Positions 1-9,188 of a stretch of DNA of 64,000 nt are shown piece by piece. The notes below the pieces were generated by a model. That model had not been told where the DNA came from. It saw nothing but the letters and a program-made list of their open reading frames with translations, and searched no databases. The position numbers were made by a program, and so were the translations under genes. The number at the start of each line of letters is the position of its first letter. The stretch's first letter is position 1. The DNA lies in NCBI GenBank assembly GCA_963697285.1, contig CAVONI010000008.1:1-64000 (forward strand). The letters are read 5' to 3'. The stretch comes from JAEUQQ01 sp963697285 (lineage in GTDB: Bacteria > Acidobacteriota > Vicinamibacteria > Vicinamibacterales > JAFNAJ01).

Positions 1-3000
1 ACTGGCCCGGCCACCGCCCCGGCGTGTACGGCACGCCGGCCGCCTCCAGTTGCTGTTCGAACTTCCTCAGGTCGGCCTCCAGCGCCTTCAACTTCGCGAT
101 CTCGGCCGCCAGTTGCTCGGCAGCGATCGTGTAGTTCATCTGCTGCGTGCCCGTCGGCGCACCCGAGAGGCTACGCGCACCGGCGGCAGCCGACATGACC
201 CGCGATTGAATCGACGACGGCGAGCCCGACTCGAGGCCGCGCAGCGTCTCGTCGCCGCGCAACTGCCGTCCGACCTCGGTCACACGCCGATCGAAGCTGA
301 CCGCCTCGTCGAGCATCTTGACCTCGGCCGGCGAGTCGACGAGGGCGCGCCTGATCGCGGTGGTGCGTGTCTTCATGCTGCGTGGCCTGTTCCGAGGCGC
401 CGGCGAACGCTCGCTGGAGCCTTGCCACCTTGTCCTGGTAGTCGAGCGCGGCGGTGCGTGCCGCCGGCGCGATCGACGCCGCGGCATCGGCCTCGACCAC
501 GATGGTCTGCGGCTCGCCCAACGCGGTGACGACGCCGCCGGCGCGCCGGACAGCGACGCCGTATAGGTGCCCGGGACGACGAAGTTGCCCCCGCCGGTTG
601 CGCCCTGGAACACCGGCGGATCCTGGTCGGGCTCACCGCCGCCTCCGCCGCCACCGCCTGGTCCGCCTCCCTGCGTCGTCGGTGCAACACCGCGCAGGTT
701 CCACATGAAGCGGTGGATGCCTCGGCTGCCTGGCGCGCTGAGGCGACGCACCACCTTGCCGGCCGCGTCGCTGATCGTCAGGAACGTCTGCGGCGTGTCT
801 TCATCTGCCTCGGCCGTCAGTTCCGCCTGCGACGGATACTTCGGCGCTTCCTTCTTCTCGTCGGCGGCGCGCGCGGCATCCTGGCGCCGCTGCTTCAGCG
901 TCTTCGGCGTCTCCTTGATCCAGTACGTCACGATGGCGCCCACGGGCCTGTTCTCGCTCATCCACAACTGCTCGCCCTGCGATCCGCGGGCCCTGCCCGT
1001 CTCGGGAACCTCGATCACACCCGGCTTGACCGGGAAGATGTGGCCGTCCTTCTGGAACACGGCCGCCGTGACGTGCCGCAGCGGCGAGTAGTCGTCGAGC
1101 ACGTAGAACCCGCGGCCGAACGTCGCCAGGACGAGGTCGTTCTCGCGTTCCTGGATGGCGAGATCGCGCACCGCGATCGTCGGCAGGTTGGTGCGGAGGC
1201 GGATCCACTTCGTGCCGCCGTCCACCGTGAAGAACAGGCCGAACTCCGTGCCGCAGAACAGCAGCTGGGGATTCACGTGGTCTTCGGCGAAGCCGAGCGC
1301 CGGGCCGTTGCCCGGCAGGTCGCCCGCGATCGAAACCCACGTGGCACCCTTGTCGGTGCTCTTGTAGATGTAGGGCTTGAAGTCGCCGTTCTTGCTGTTG
1401 TCGAACAGCGCGTACACGGTGTTCTCGTCGTGCTTCGACGCGTTGAGGCGCTGCACGTAGACGCCGTAGGAGCCGTAGTCGGGCAACCCGGGCAGCTTCT
1501 CGATCTTTCTCCAGGTGCCGCCGCCGTCATTCGACACCTGCACCAGGCCGTCGTCGGTGCCGACGTACAAGCAGGCCTTCCCGCTTCCGCGATTCGCTCA
1601 GCGCGGAGATGTTCCCCCACGTCGCCGTCGACTGGTGCTGCGCGACGGCGTCAGGCGACCAGACCTTCCCCATCACGGGCAGGAGGTTGCGATCGGTCTG
1701 CCTGGTCAGATCCGGGCTGACGGCACGCCATGAACTGCCGCGGTCGTCGCTGCGGAACAGCCTGTTCGCACCGAAATACAGCCGCGACGGGCTGTGGGGG
1801 CTGATGATGAACGGCGACTCCCAGTTGAACCGGAGCGGCGGTTCGCCCTTGCCCTCGACGGGCCTGATGCTCACGCGCTCACTGGTACGCCGATCGAGCC
1901 TGACGATCCCGCCGTACTGCGATTCGCCGTAGACGATGTTCGGATCGGTGGGGTCGATCCGTGCGACGAAGCCGTCGCCACCCGTGACGATGAACCAGTC
2001 GTTGTTCGTCGAGCCCTGCGGACCGCGCGACCTGGAGGGACCTCCCAGCGTGCTGTTGTCCTGCGTGCCGCCGTAGACGTTGTAGATGGGCGAGGCGTTG
2101 TCCACGTCCACGTTGTAGAACTGCGTCACCGAGAGATTGGTGAAGTGCCGCCAGAGACGGCCGCGATCCCAGCTCTCGTACAGCCCGCCGTCGCATCCCT
2201 CGAGCAGGTGATCGGTGTTGTCGGGGTCAATCCAGATGTAGTGATTGTCGACGTGCTTGGCGCGCTCGCCCACCGCGCGGAAGGTACGCCCGCCATCGTC
2301 TGACACCTGCGTCTGGACCGACGGGACGTAGACCCGGTCGGCGTTCTTCGGATCGGGGTGGATGTTCTTGTAGTACATCGGCTGTGCCGCGACATTGGCG
2401 CGACGCTCCCAGCTCTCGCCAGCGTCGTGCGAGGCATACAGGGCGACCGCATCGGCGGATTCCACCTTGGCGTAGACCAGCCCTTCTTCCACGGGCGAGA
2501 ACGCGGGGACGATGCGGCCCAGGTCGCCTGACGGCAGGCCGCTGCGTACCTTGCGCCATGTCAGGCCACCATCGGTCGACTTGTGCAGCCCGCTCTCGGG
2601 TCCGCCGTGGATCAGCGTCCACGTGTGCCGGCGCCGCTGGTGGGCCACGGCGAGCAGCACGTCGGGATTGTGCGGGTCCATGGCCACGTCGCTGATGCCG
2701 GTCTGCTCGCTGATGTTCAGCACCCGGTTCCACGTTGCCCCGCCGTCGGTGGTCTTGTAGAGACCGCGCTCCCCGCCGGCCGCCCACAGCGGGCCGTAGG
2801 CCGCGACGAAGACCACCTTCGAGTCGCGTGGATCGATGACGATGCGCCCGATCTGCTCGGAGGTCTTGAGCCCAAGGTTCCGCCACGACCGGCCGCCATC
2901 GTCGCTGCGATACACGCCGTCGCCGTAGCCGACGCTGCGCTGGTTGTTGGCTTCGCCGGTGCCCACCCAGATCGTGCTGGGGTTCTTCGCGTCAATGGTG

Positions 3001-3314
3001 ACCGCGCCGATCGAGTAGGCGCCCTCGTTCTGGAAGACGGGCGCAAACGTGGTGCCTGCATTCGTCGTCTTCCACACCCCGCCCGAGGCCACGCCCACGT
3101 ACCAGGTCTGCTTGTCGTCAGGATGCACCGCGATGGCGCTCACCCGGCCCGACATCAACGCCGGCCCGATCGCGCGGAGCCGGAAGTCGGCAAACGTGCC
3201 TGTCGACCATGGGTCCTGGGAGCGTGCGCCAGCGGAATCCTGCGCGCGGGGCTCCTGCGCGTACAGGCCCACCGTCGCGACCAGGGCGGCGATACCGAAC
3301 ATCAGCTTTTTCAT
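1..3314 (-). CDS. Secreted BNR/VPS10-like repeat protein, partial, frame broken
   Basis: The N-terminus from the ATG at 3314 (MKKLMFGIAALVATVGLYAQ) is a signal peptide, so the protein is exported. The body carries many BNR/Asp-box blades of the form SxDxGxTW: TTNAGTTF, SDDGGRSW, TTDGGATW, STDGGLTW, SHDAGESW, SDDRGSSW. This predicts a sortilin-like beta-propeller; sialidase activity cannot be inferred from Asp boxes alone. The frame breaks near 1580, where one extra base lies in the codons for GLLYVGTDDG. It breaks again near 550 and near 380, and the C-terminus runs off the window start (ends ...GRWPGQ). Beyond each break the shifted frame continues the family sequence with further Asp boxes. 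The substrate is unknown. Confidence 0.75.
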
Positions 3315-3608
3315 GAAGTCCCTCACGGTTCAATGACGGGGCAGATCACGCCCGCGCAGGATTATAGGAGCAGACGCCCCGGGATGCCGTCATTCGTGGT
3401 GCGACCCGCAGGCGCGCGCGGGCTCCGGCGAGTTCCACGACACGACACCGTGGTCTGCACGAAGCGGTGTTCCCCTGAAGCCCGGGCGGCGAGGTGTCGA
3501 TTCCCCACACAGGAGACGTGAGGGCGAGGGTCCGGTCGTGCCCCGGCTGACGCGCGGTTGGTCAGCGCGGCCTGCCAGGACCGGCATGATAGCCTCGACA
3601 CCGACGCT

Positions 3609-5474
3609 ATGCTGAGACAACTCGGGAGTGCCGCCGAACGGGCCGAGCGATTCCTGACCGACGCCTCTCAGTTCCGCCTCGGACACCTGCTGACCGAGTC
3701 GCCGCATCCCCGGTCGCTCACCCTCAGCGACGACGCCCGGCACGACGCTGCCGACGGCCTCGCGATGCTGTTCGACATCGACCGCGACGTGGTACGCACC
3801 TATGACCGCTGGTCGCGCAGCGCGGAACCGCAACGGTTGTGCGACCTCGTCACCACGTCGCTCATGGCAGGGGGGCGGCTGTTCTTCACCGGCTGCGGCG
3901 CCACCGGCAGGCTGAGCATCCAGTTGGCGTCGATCTGGCGGGGCTTCTGGCAGCAGCGTCGCGCGCACGGCCACGCCGAGCCTGCTCCTGAGGCCTGGGA
4001 GCACCGGGCGTTCAGCGTGATGGCCGGCGGCGACTACGCACTCATCAAGTCGGTCGAGGGGTTCGAGGATTTCGCACCATTCGGCCGTCGGCAGATCGCC
4101 GACCTCGGCGTGTCACGCGGAGACGTCGTCTTCGCCATCACCGAGGGCGGTGAGACATCGTTCGTGATCGGCACCGCGTGGCAGGCACTCGACGCGGGCG
4201 CCGACGTGGTGTTCGTCTACAACAACCCCGACGAACTGCTGCGCGCGCACGTGGAACGCAGCCGCGAGATCCTCGACGAGCCGAGGGTGCGCGCGGTCAA
4301 CCTGACGACGGGGCCGATGGCCGTCACGGGATCGACGCGCATGCAGGCGACCAGCATCCAGTTGCTCGCGATGCTGACGGTAATGGAGATGGCCCTGCGG
4401 AACGTCCTCCAGCGCACCACGCCGGGCACCGACCACGTGGGAGTCGCAGCGGGCGTGCCTGTCGCCCTGCGTGACGGCCTCGATGTCGTGCACCGGCGCC
4501 TGACCGACGCCCGCGTGCTGCGGGCGCTGGGCCACGTCGTGTGCGCCGAGGAGCGCATCTACCGTGCGGGCCGACGCGTGTCGTACTTCGCCGATCGGCT
4601 GGCGATCGACGTCCTCACCGACACGACCGAGCGCAGCCCCACCTTCTGCCTGCCGTCGTTCAGGAAGTGGGACGACACCCGCGCGGCCGACTCGTGGGCG
4701 TTCCTCTTCACCCCTGCCACGACCACCGAGAAGGCGTGGGTGGAACTGCTGCGCCGCGAGCCCCAGACGATCGAGTGGACCGCGGACGACCTGCGCGTGC
4801 TGCTCGACGAGGACGCTGCGGAGAAGCAGGCGGTGATCCTCCGCGAGATCGGCCGTCGTGATCTGATGCGCTTCCGGATCGGCCTCGACGGCCTCGCCCA
4901 TCGCCCGGTGCGCGCGGGAGACGGAGCGACGGCGGTTGTGACGGTCGACGATCTCGCGCACCTGGTCGATGGCGGCGCCATCGCCGAGTGCCTGCGCGAG
5001 GCGCGCGACGGCGGCGCAGGTATCTCGCTGATCGCCGTCGGGCCGCCCGCCGCGATCGCCCGCATCAACGATTCCGCGGTGGCCCGTCTGGCGGCCACGC
5101 GGAGCGTCGCGATCGAGGTGCCCGACGTGCCCTTCCTGCTCGATCCCCTCGAGCGCGTCGCGACCAAACTGGTGCTGAACGCGCTGTCGACGTGCGTGAT
5201 GGTGCGCATGGGGCGCGTGCTGGGCAACCGCATGATCTGGGTGGTGCCCAGCAACCTCAAGCTGATCGACCGCTCGATCCGCTACATCCGCGACCTCGCC
5301 GGCGTGTCGTACGAGCAGGCGTGCCACGCCCTGTTCGAGGTCATCGAGTACATCGAGCCACGGCGAGCCGCGGGCCACGCGTACCCGGCTCCCGTTGGCG
5401 TCGCCACGATGCACCTGCGCCACGGCCTCGACATGGCGGCTGCTGAAGCGAGACTGTACGACGAGCTTGGGTGA
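3609..5474 (+). CDS. Double-SIS MurNAc-6-phosphate etherase / GKRP-like protein
   Basis: 621 aa from the ATG at 3609. Residues about 89-107 (GGRLFFTGCGATGRLSIQLA) match the phosphosugar-binding SIS loop of MurQ, and MAVTGSTRMQATS further on matches the MurQ signature. MurQ itself is about 300 aa. This protein is twice that and its second half also looks SIS-like, which is the architecture and length of glucokinase regulatory protein. The family binds or cleaves sugar phosphates, for example MurNAc-6-P during wall recycling, or acts as a phosphosugar sensor. Enzyme versus sensor cannot be decided here. A hairpin terminator follows the stop. It is divergent from the BNR gene across about 280 bp in which I see no other gene. 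Confidence 0.7.
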   Translation: MLRQLGSAAERAERFLTDASQFRLGHLLTESPHPRSLTLSDDARHDAADGLAMLFDIDRDVVRTYDRWSRSAEPQRLCDLVTTSLMAGGRLFFTGCGATGRLSIQLASIWRGFWQQRRAHGHAEPAPEAWEHRAFSVMAGGDYALIKSVEGFEDFAPFGRRQIADLGVSRGDVVFAITEGGETSFVIGTAWQALDAGADVVFVYNNPDELLRAHVERSREILDEPRVRAVNLTTGPMAVTGSTRMQATSIQLLAMLTVMEMALRNVLQRTTPGTDHVGVAAGVPVALRDGLDVVHRRLTDARVLRALGHVVCAEERIYRAGRRVSYFADRLAIDVLTDTTERSPTFCLPSFRKWDDTRAADSWAFLFTPATTTEKAWVELLRREPQTIEWTADDLRVLLDEDAAEKQAVILREIGRRDLMRFRIGLDGLAHRPVRAGDGATAVVTVDDLAHLVDGGAIAECLREARDGGAGISLIAVGPPAAIARINDSAVARLAATRSVAIEVPDVPFLLDPLERVATKLVLNALSTCVMVRMGRVLGNRMIWVVPSNLKLIDRSIRYIRDLAGVSYEQACHALFEVIEYIEPRRAAGHAYPAPVGVATMHLRHGLDMAAAEARLYDELG

Positions 5475-5475
5475 G

Positions 5476-5495
5476 CCGCCGGGAGCGCCCGGCGG
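5476..5495 (+). terminator. Hairpin after the SIS-protein gene
   Basis: A perfect 8-bp stem CCGCCGGG / CCCGGCGG with loop AGCG starts two bases after the stop codon and is followed by a short T-rich stretch (TGTCT). It is a likely intrinsic terminator for the upstream gene. Confidence 0.55.
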
Positions 5496-5603
5496 TGTCT
5501 GCTAGGCCCGGCGAGCGGCGAGGCGAGCGTGCGCGTGCAACGCCTGAAATGACGCCGAGCCTGCGGTCCGCGCGTGTGTCGGGCCCCTGCGGCACTTCCG
5601 CGC

Positions 5604-5609
5604 TAGAAT
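5604..5609 (+). promoter_or_regulatory. Possible -10 box close to the caspase start
   Basis: TAGAAT ends 11 bases before the ATG at 5621 and no Shine-Dalgarno sequence is visible. The transcript leader would be about 5 nt, so translation may be near-leaderless. No convincing -35 is seen. Confidence 0.3.
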
Positions 5610-5620
5610 CCGGACTCACC

Positions 5621-7660
5621 ATGATCACGAAACGGGCCCTTCTCATAGGCATCGATGCCTACCCGCACGTGCTGCCACTGGACGGATGTGTCAACGACGT
5701 GCGCCTGATGCGCACGGTGCTCGTGGACAACTTCGGTTTCGCCGACCACGACATCTCGATGCTGGTCAACGAGCAGGCGACCCGCGACGGCATCCTCGCC
5801 GCGTTCGACACGCTCGTCGCCAGCACGAACGACAACGACATCGTCGTCATCCACTACGCGGGACACGGTTCGCGGATGACCGACCGCGAAGGCGACGAGC
5901 CGAGCGGATTCGACAGCACGCTCATGCCCATCGACACGTCACGGTCACCCGGACCGAACCGCGACATCACCGACGACGAGATCCAGGTGGTGCTCGAAGC
6001 GCTGGCCCGGAAGACGCCGTACACCACCCTCATCATCGACGCGTGTCACTCGGGCACGATCACGCGCGACGGTTTCGGCGGAAAGGCGCGCTCGGCCGCG
6101 CCAGATCGGCGGCCGATCTCGGAACTCCCGCCGTCGCCGATCCCTGGCGGCCGGTCGCGGGGAGCCACCGAGAGCGGTCCCAGCGGGTGGATGCCGCTGG
6201 CCGACCGCTACGTGCTCATCGCCGGATGCCGCGACGAAGAGTTGTCGAACGAGCACCGGCCCGCGGAGGGCGGTGGCACGGTGGCCCACGGTGCGCTCAC
6301 CTATTTCCTGTGCCAGCAGCTACGCAAGGCGACCTCCGGGACGAGCTACCGCGACGTGTTCGAGTCCGCCGCGGCACTGGTCAACGCCGCCAACGATGCA
6401 CAGCATCCCCAGATGGAAGGCCGCGCCGACCGCGAGGTCTTCGGCGTTGCTGACCTGACGCCAATGACGTTCGTCGCAGTGACCGAACGATACGAGTCAA
6501 CGGTGATCGTGGCGGCAGGGGCGGCTCACGGGCTCACGGTGGGGTCCACGTATCGTGTCTTCCCTGGCGGCACCAAGGCTCCCGCGCACGCCTCGCCACT
6601 CGGCGAGATCGAGATCACGAGCGTGGGCGTCATCAGCGCCGAGGCACGGATCGCGAACGAGACCGCGCCGGGAGTGATCGACGCAGGCACGCGAGCGTTC
6701 GAAGCGGTCCATGCGTTCGGCGAGTTCAGGCTGGCCGTGCAGTGTGTCGATGCGGCAGGCCAGGAGTCGCAGGTCGCCGCGCTTCGGACCCGGCTCGACC
6801 ACTCGCGATTCCTCAGCGTCGTGGCCGACGATGCGGCCGCGGCGGCGCGCATCTACCTGCTGGGAGCCCGTGCCGACGTGAAGGTCGGGGCGCCTGTCCC
6901 GCAAGCAGGCGCCCTCGATGCGCCCCGCTGGGCAGTCGTGGGCCACACTGGCGAACTCCTCATGCCGCTCAAGCCGCTCGGCGACGAGTCGGCGGTCGTC
7001 GGGAACCTCGAGACGATCGCACGGTACCGCCACGCGCTCGCGCTCGAGAATCCCGATCCCGACAGCAGGCTGCGCGGCAGGTTCACGCTCGACTTCCTCC
7101 GGCGCGGCGCGGATGGCACATGGTCGATCGCCCAACCCGACACTGAAGGGGGCCACGTCGTGTTCACCGAAGGCGACGCGATCGGCTTCAGGATCACGAG
7201 TTGCCACGACACGCCGGTGTACGCGTCACTGCTCGACTTCGGCCTCACCGGCAGCATCGGCCAGGTGTTTCCGCCGCGAGGCGCCCAGGACGCGCTCGCA
7301 CCGGATGTCGTGCACGAGATCGGCCCAACGAGCAAGAAGCCACCGACGCTGACGTGGCCCGTTGGCTACCCGTTCGTCGATTCGGTCGATCGGATCCGCG
7401 TAGCCGAAGGCATCGAGACACTCAAGCTCTTCGTCACTGAACAGCCCGCAAACTTCTTCGCGCTCGAGCAGAAGGGAGTCCGCTCAGCGGCGCTCACGCC
7501 AGGCGCGTCGTCGCCGCTCACGTCGATGCTGCGCCGGGCGTTCCACGGCAGCGCCACGCGCGACGTCGCCATGATGCCGGCCGAGACCGAAGACTGGACG
7601 ACGGTGTCGCGCTCGTTCGTGCTGCGGCGGCGGACGTCTTCAGCGAAGGGGGATTCATGA
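5621..7660 (+). CDS. Caspase-like (peptidase C14) protein with C-terminal DUF4384-like region
   Basis: 679 aa. The N-terminus KRALLIGIDAYPHVLPLDGCVNDV is the classic start of a metacaspase p20 domain. The catalytic dyad is visible: His82 in HYAGHGS and Cys142 in DACHSGT. Residues beyond about 290 form a second part rich in beta strands. Its section around FTEGDAIGFRITS, followed by a Phe-Pro-Pro segment, resembles the DUF4384 'hard-to-wash' domain often found with bacterial caspases. No signal peptide or membrane segment is seen, so it is probably cytoplasmic. The stop overlaps the start of the next gene (ATGA), so the two are translationally coupled. Bacterial caspases of this type cleave after basic residues and often act in stress or death pathways; the target here is unknown. 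The ATG at 5621 is chosen because the caspase fold begins immediately after it. Confidence 0.85.
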   Translation: MITKRALLIGIDAYPHVLPLDGCVNDVRLMRTVLVDNFGFADHDISMLVNEQATRDGILAAFDTLVASTNDNDIVVIHYAGHGSRMTDREGDEPSGFDSTLMPIDTSRSPGPNRDITDDEIQVVLEALARKTPYTTLIIDACHSGTITRDGFGGKARSAAPDRRPISELPPSPIPGGRSRGATESGPSGWMPLADRYVLIAGCRDEELSNEHRPAEGGGTVAHGALTYFLCQQLRKATSGTSYRDVFESAAALVNAANDAQHPQMEGRADREVFGVADLTPMTFVAVTERYESTVIVAAGAAHGLTVGSTYRVFPGGTKAPAHASPLGEIEITSVGVISAEARIANETAPGVIDAGTRAFEAVHAFGEFRLAVQCVDAAGQESQVAALRTRLDHSRFLSVVADDAAAAARIYLLGARADVKVGAPVPQAGALDAPRWAVVGHTGELLMPLKPLGDESAVVGNLETIARYRHALALENPDPDSRLRGRFTLDFLRRGADGTWSIAQPDTEGGHVVFTEGDAIGFRITSCHDTPVYASLLDFGLTGSIGQVFPPRGAQDALAPDVVHEIGPTSKKPPTLTWPVGYPFVDSVDRIRVAEGIETLKLFVTEQPANFFALEQKGVRSAALTPGASSPLTSMLRRAFHGSATRDVAMMPAETEDWTTVSRSFVLRRRTSSAKGDS

Positions 7661-8913
7661 GCCCGACTGATCCCGGCCGCAAGCCCTGGGCCGTGCTCGC
7701 CTACACGGTCGCCGACGACAAGGGCGGCGGCAGTTCGCTCGACGCGTCGGTCAAGGAGGAACTGAAGGCCATCTGCGATGCGGCGGACTTCGGCCAGGTC
7801 AGCGTGGCCGCGCAGGTGGATTTCAAGCGCACACGCGGCGTGTTCCGCGGGTCGCTCACGGCGCCGCCGCCGCGGACGCGCGGGTTCGAGCCGGTGCGCG
7901 CCGAGGACCATCCGCTCTGGCGCAAGATCCTGGGCACGGTCACGCGTTCGAGGCTGCGCATCCAGGCAGAGGCGAAGGACCTCAACGCGGCAACCGGCAG
8001 CGTGCTCGCGCAATTCCTGCGCTACGGCCGGAAGGAGTGCCCGGCCGAGCGTTACATGGTGTGCTTCTACGGCCACGCGTCGGGTCCGATGGGCATGTTC
8101 TACGACGCCGATCACGGCAAGCGCGAGGCGGCGACGTTGCGCCTGAACGACCTGGCCGACTCGTTCGGCAGCGACGATGGCCGGGCGGCGATCATCGTGT
8201 TCAGGGACTGCTTCATGAACACGCTCGAGACCGCGTATCAACTGCGGCACGTCGGCGAATACATGATCGCGTCACAGGCCGAGGCGCCGATCGCCGGCGT
8301 CTGGCCGTGGCTGAACTTCATGTCGTCGCTGCAGCCCGGGGCGGCGTCAGCCGACGTGGCCCGGGCAGTCGCCATGCAACTCGCGCACTTCCTCGACGAA
8401 CCGAAGCACCGCGAACCTTTTGCCGACGTGCCGTTCTCGCTGATTGACCTCGCCCAGGCCGATGCTGTCGTCGAGCCCCTGAAGGCCCTGGCCAACGCAC
8501 TCGACGGGGCGCGGCAGCACGCGCGCCGCCGCGCGAAATGTGCCGCGGCGCTCGAGGCCGCGCGAGTGGGCATTCCCAACGACCCCTCGAACCCCGGCGA
8601 CCCCGCCCTGCTCGACGTGCCGACGATGTGTGAGAACCTGCAGGCGCTCGGCCGCGATGCGGTGGCGGCTCCCGCCAGGGCGCTTGGTGACCACGTGCGG
8701 GATCGGCTGGTTGCGTGGCACCATTCCCAGAAGGGCGTGCATCGCGGGATCAGCCTCTACTACCGGCCCGCGTCGGCACTCGTCCGGGATCGATCGTTCA
8801 TCGAGGCGCCCACCGAGGAGGCGGCGGCTGTGGATGCGACGTACTACAGGAAGCTCGGGCTGTGCGAGGCCACCGGCTGGGACAGGATCGCGCTCGACCC
8901 GCTCGTTGCGTAG
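7657..8913 (+). CDS. Clostripain-like (peptidase C11) cysteine protease
   Basis: 418 aa. Residues 133-141 (YMVCFYGHASG) supply the catalytic His140. RDCFMNTLETAYQL supplies Cys185, followed by the family-typical MIASQAEAPIAGVWPW. Clan-CD C11 proteases use this His-Cys dyad to cut after Arg/Lys. There is no signal peptide, unlike secreted clostripains, so it probably acts inside the cell. The ATG at 7657 overlaps the TGA of the caspase gene, so the two proteases are co-translated and probably work together. One could activate or cleave the other, but that is inference. The gene is followed by repeat hairpins at 8918-9006. Confidence 0.75.
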   Translation: MSPTDPGRKPWAVLAYTVADDKGGGSSLDASVKEELKAICDAADFGQVSVAAQVDFKRTRGVFRGSLTAPPPRTRGFEPVRAEDHPLWRKILGTVTRSRLRIQAEAKDLNAATGSVLAQFLRYGRKECPAERYMVCFYGHASGPMGMFYDADHGKREAATLRLNDLADSFGSDDGRAAIIVFRDCFMNTLETAYQLRHVGEYMIASQAEAPIAGVWPWLNFMSSLQPGAASADVARAVAMQLAHFLDEPKHREPFADVPFSLIDLAQADAVVEPLKALANALDGARQHARRRAKCAAALEAARVGIPNDPSNPGDPALLDVPTMCENLQALGRDAVAAPARALGDHVRDRLVAWHHSQKGVHRGISLYYRPASALVRDRSFIEAPTEEAAAVDATYYRKLGLCEATGWDRIALDPLVA

Positions 8914-8916
8914 CGC

Positions 8917-8963
8917 GGGGGCCGCACCCTTCGACAGGCTCAGGGCAGGCAGGGTGCGGCCCC
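8917..8963. repeat. Intergenic repeat element copy A (inverted-repeat hairpin)
   Basis: GGGGCCGCACCC (8918-8929) pairs perfectly with GGGTGCGGCCCC (8952-8963) around a 22-base loop containing TTCGACAGGCTCAGGGCAGG. The same element lies in inverted orientation at about 51212-51248. The motif GGGTGCGGCCCCTACAC is repeated directly at 8952 and 8996. Confidence 0.75.
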
Positions 8964-8985
8964 TACACCAGGTCAACGACATCAC

Positions 8986-9006
8986 GGGCCGCACAGGGTG
9001 CGGCCC
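8986..9006. terminator. Hairpin between convergent genes
   Basis: GGGCCGCA (8986-8993) pairs with TGCGGCCC (8999-9006) across a 5-nt loop. It sits between the clostripain gene (plus) and the small basic peptide gene (minus, ends 9012), so it could terminate both. There is no T tract. Confidence 0.4.
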
Positions 9007-9011
9007 CTACA

Positions 9012-9089
9012 CTAACGTTTCTTGGCGGTCTTCTTCGTCGTGGTCGGGGTACGCTTGCCGCCCATGCCGCCCGGCTTTTCCTTTGCCAT
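9012..9089 (-). CDS. 25-residue basic Gly/Lys/Thr-rich peptide
   Basis: A short frame from the ATG at 9089 to a TAG at 9012 encodes 25 residues beginning MAKEKPGGMGGKR, then Pro-Thr-Thr-Thr, and ending KKTAKKR. A perfect AGGAGG (9096-9101) lies 6 bases upstream, much stronger than most ribosome sites in this window, which supports real translation. The peptide has ten Lys/Arg and one acidic residue, so it may bind nucleic acid or ribosomes. I do not recognise a family. It sits between the clostripain gene and the kinase gene. Confidence 0.55.
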   Translation of the reverse strand: MAKEKPGGMGGKRTPTTTKKTAKKR

Positions 9090-9188
9090 TGCTGTCCTCC
9101 TCGAATGGAAGCTGCTGCCTGGATCTCGACTGACGCCGCACGGAACTGCGGCAGCCAACGACCTGCTGGACGAGAACCCGGCGCGAGT

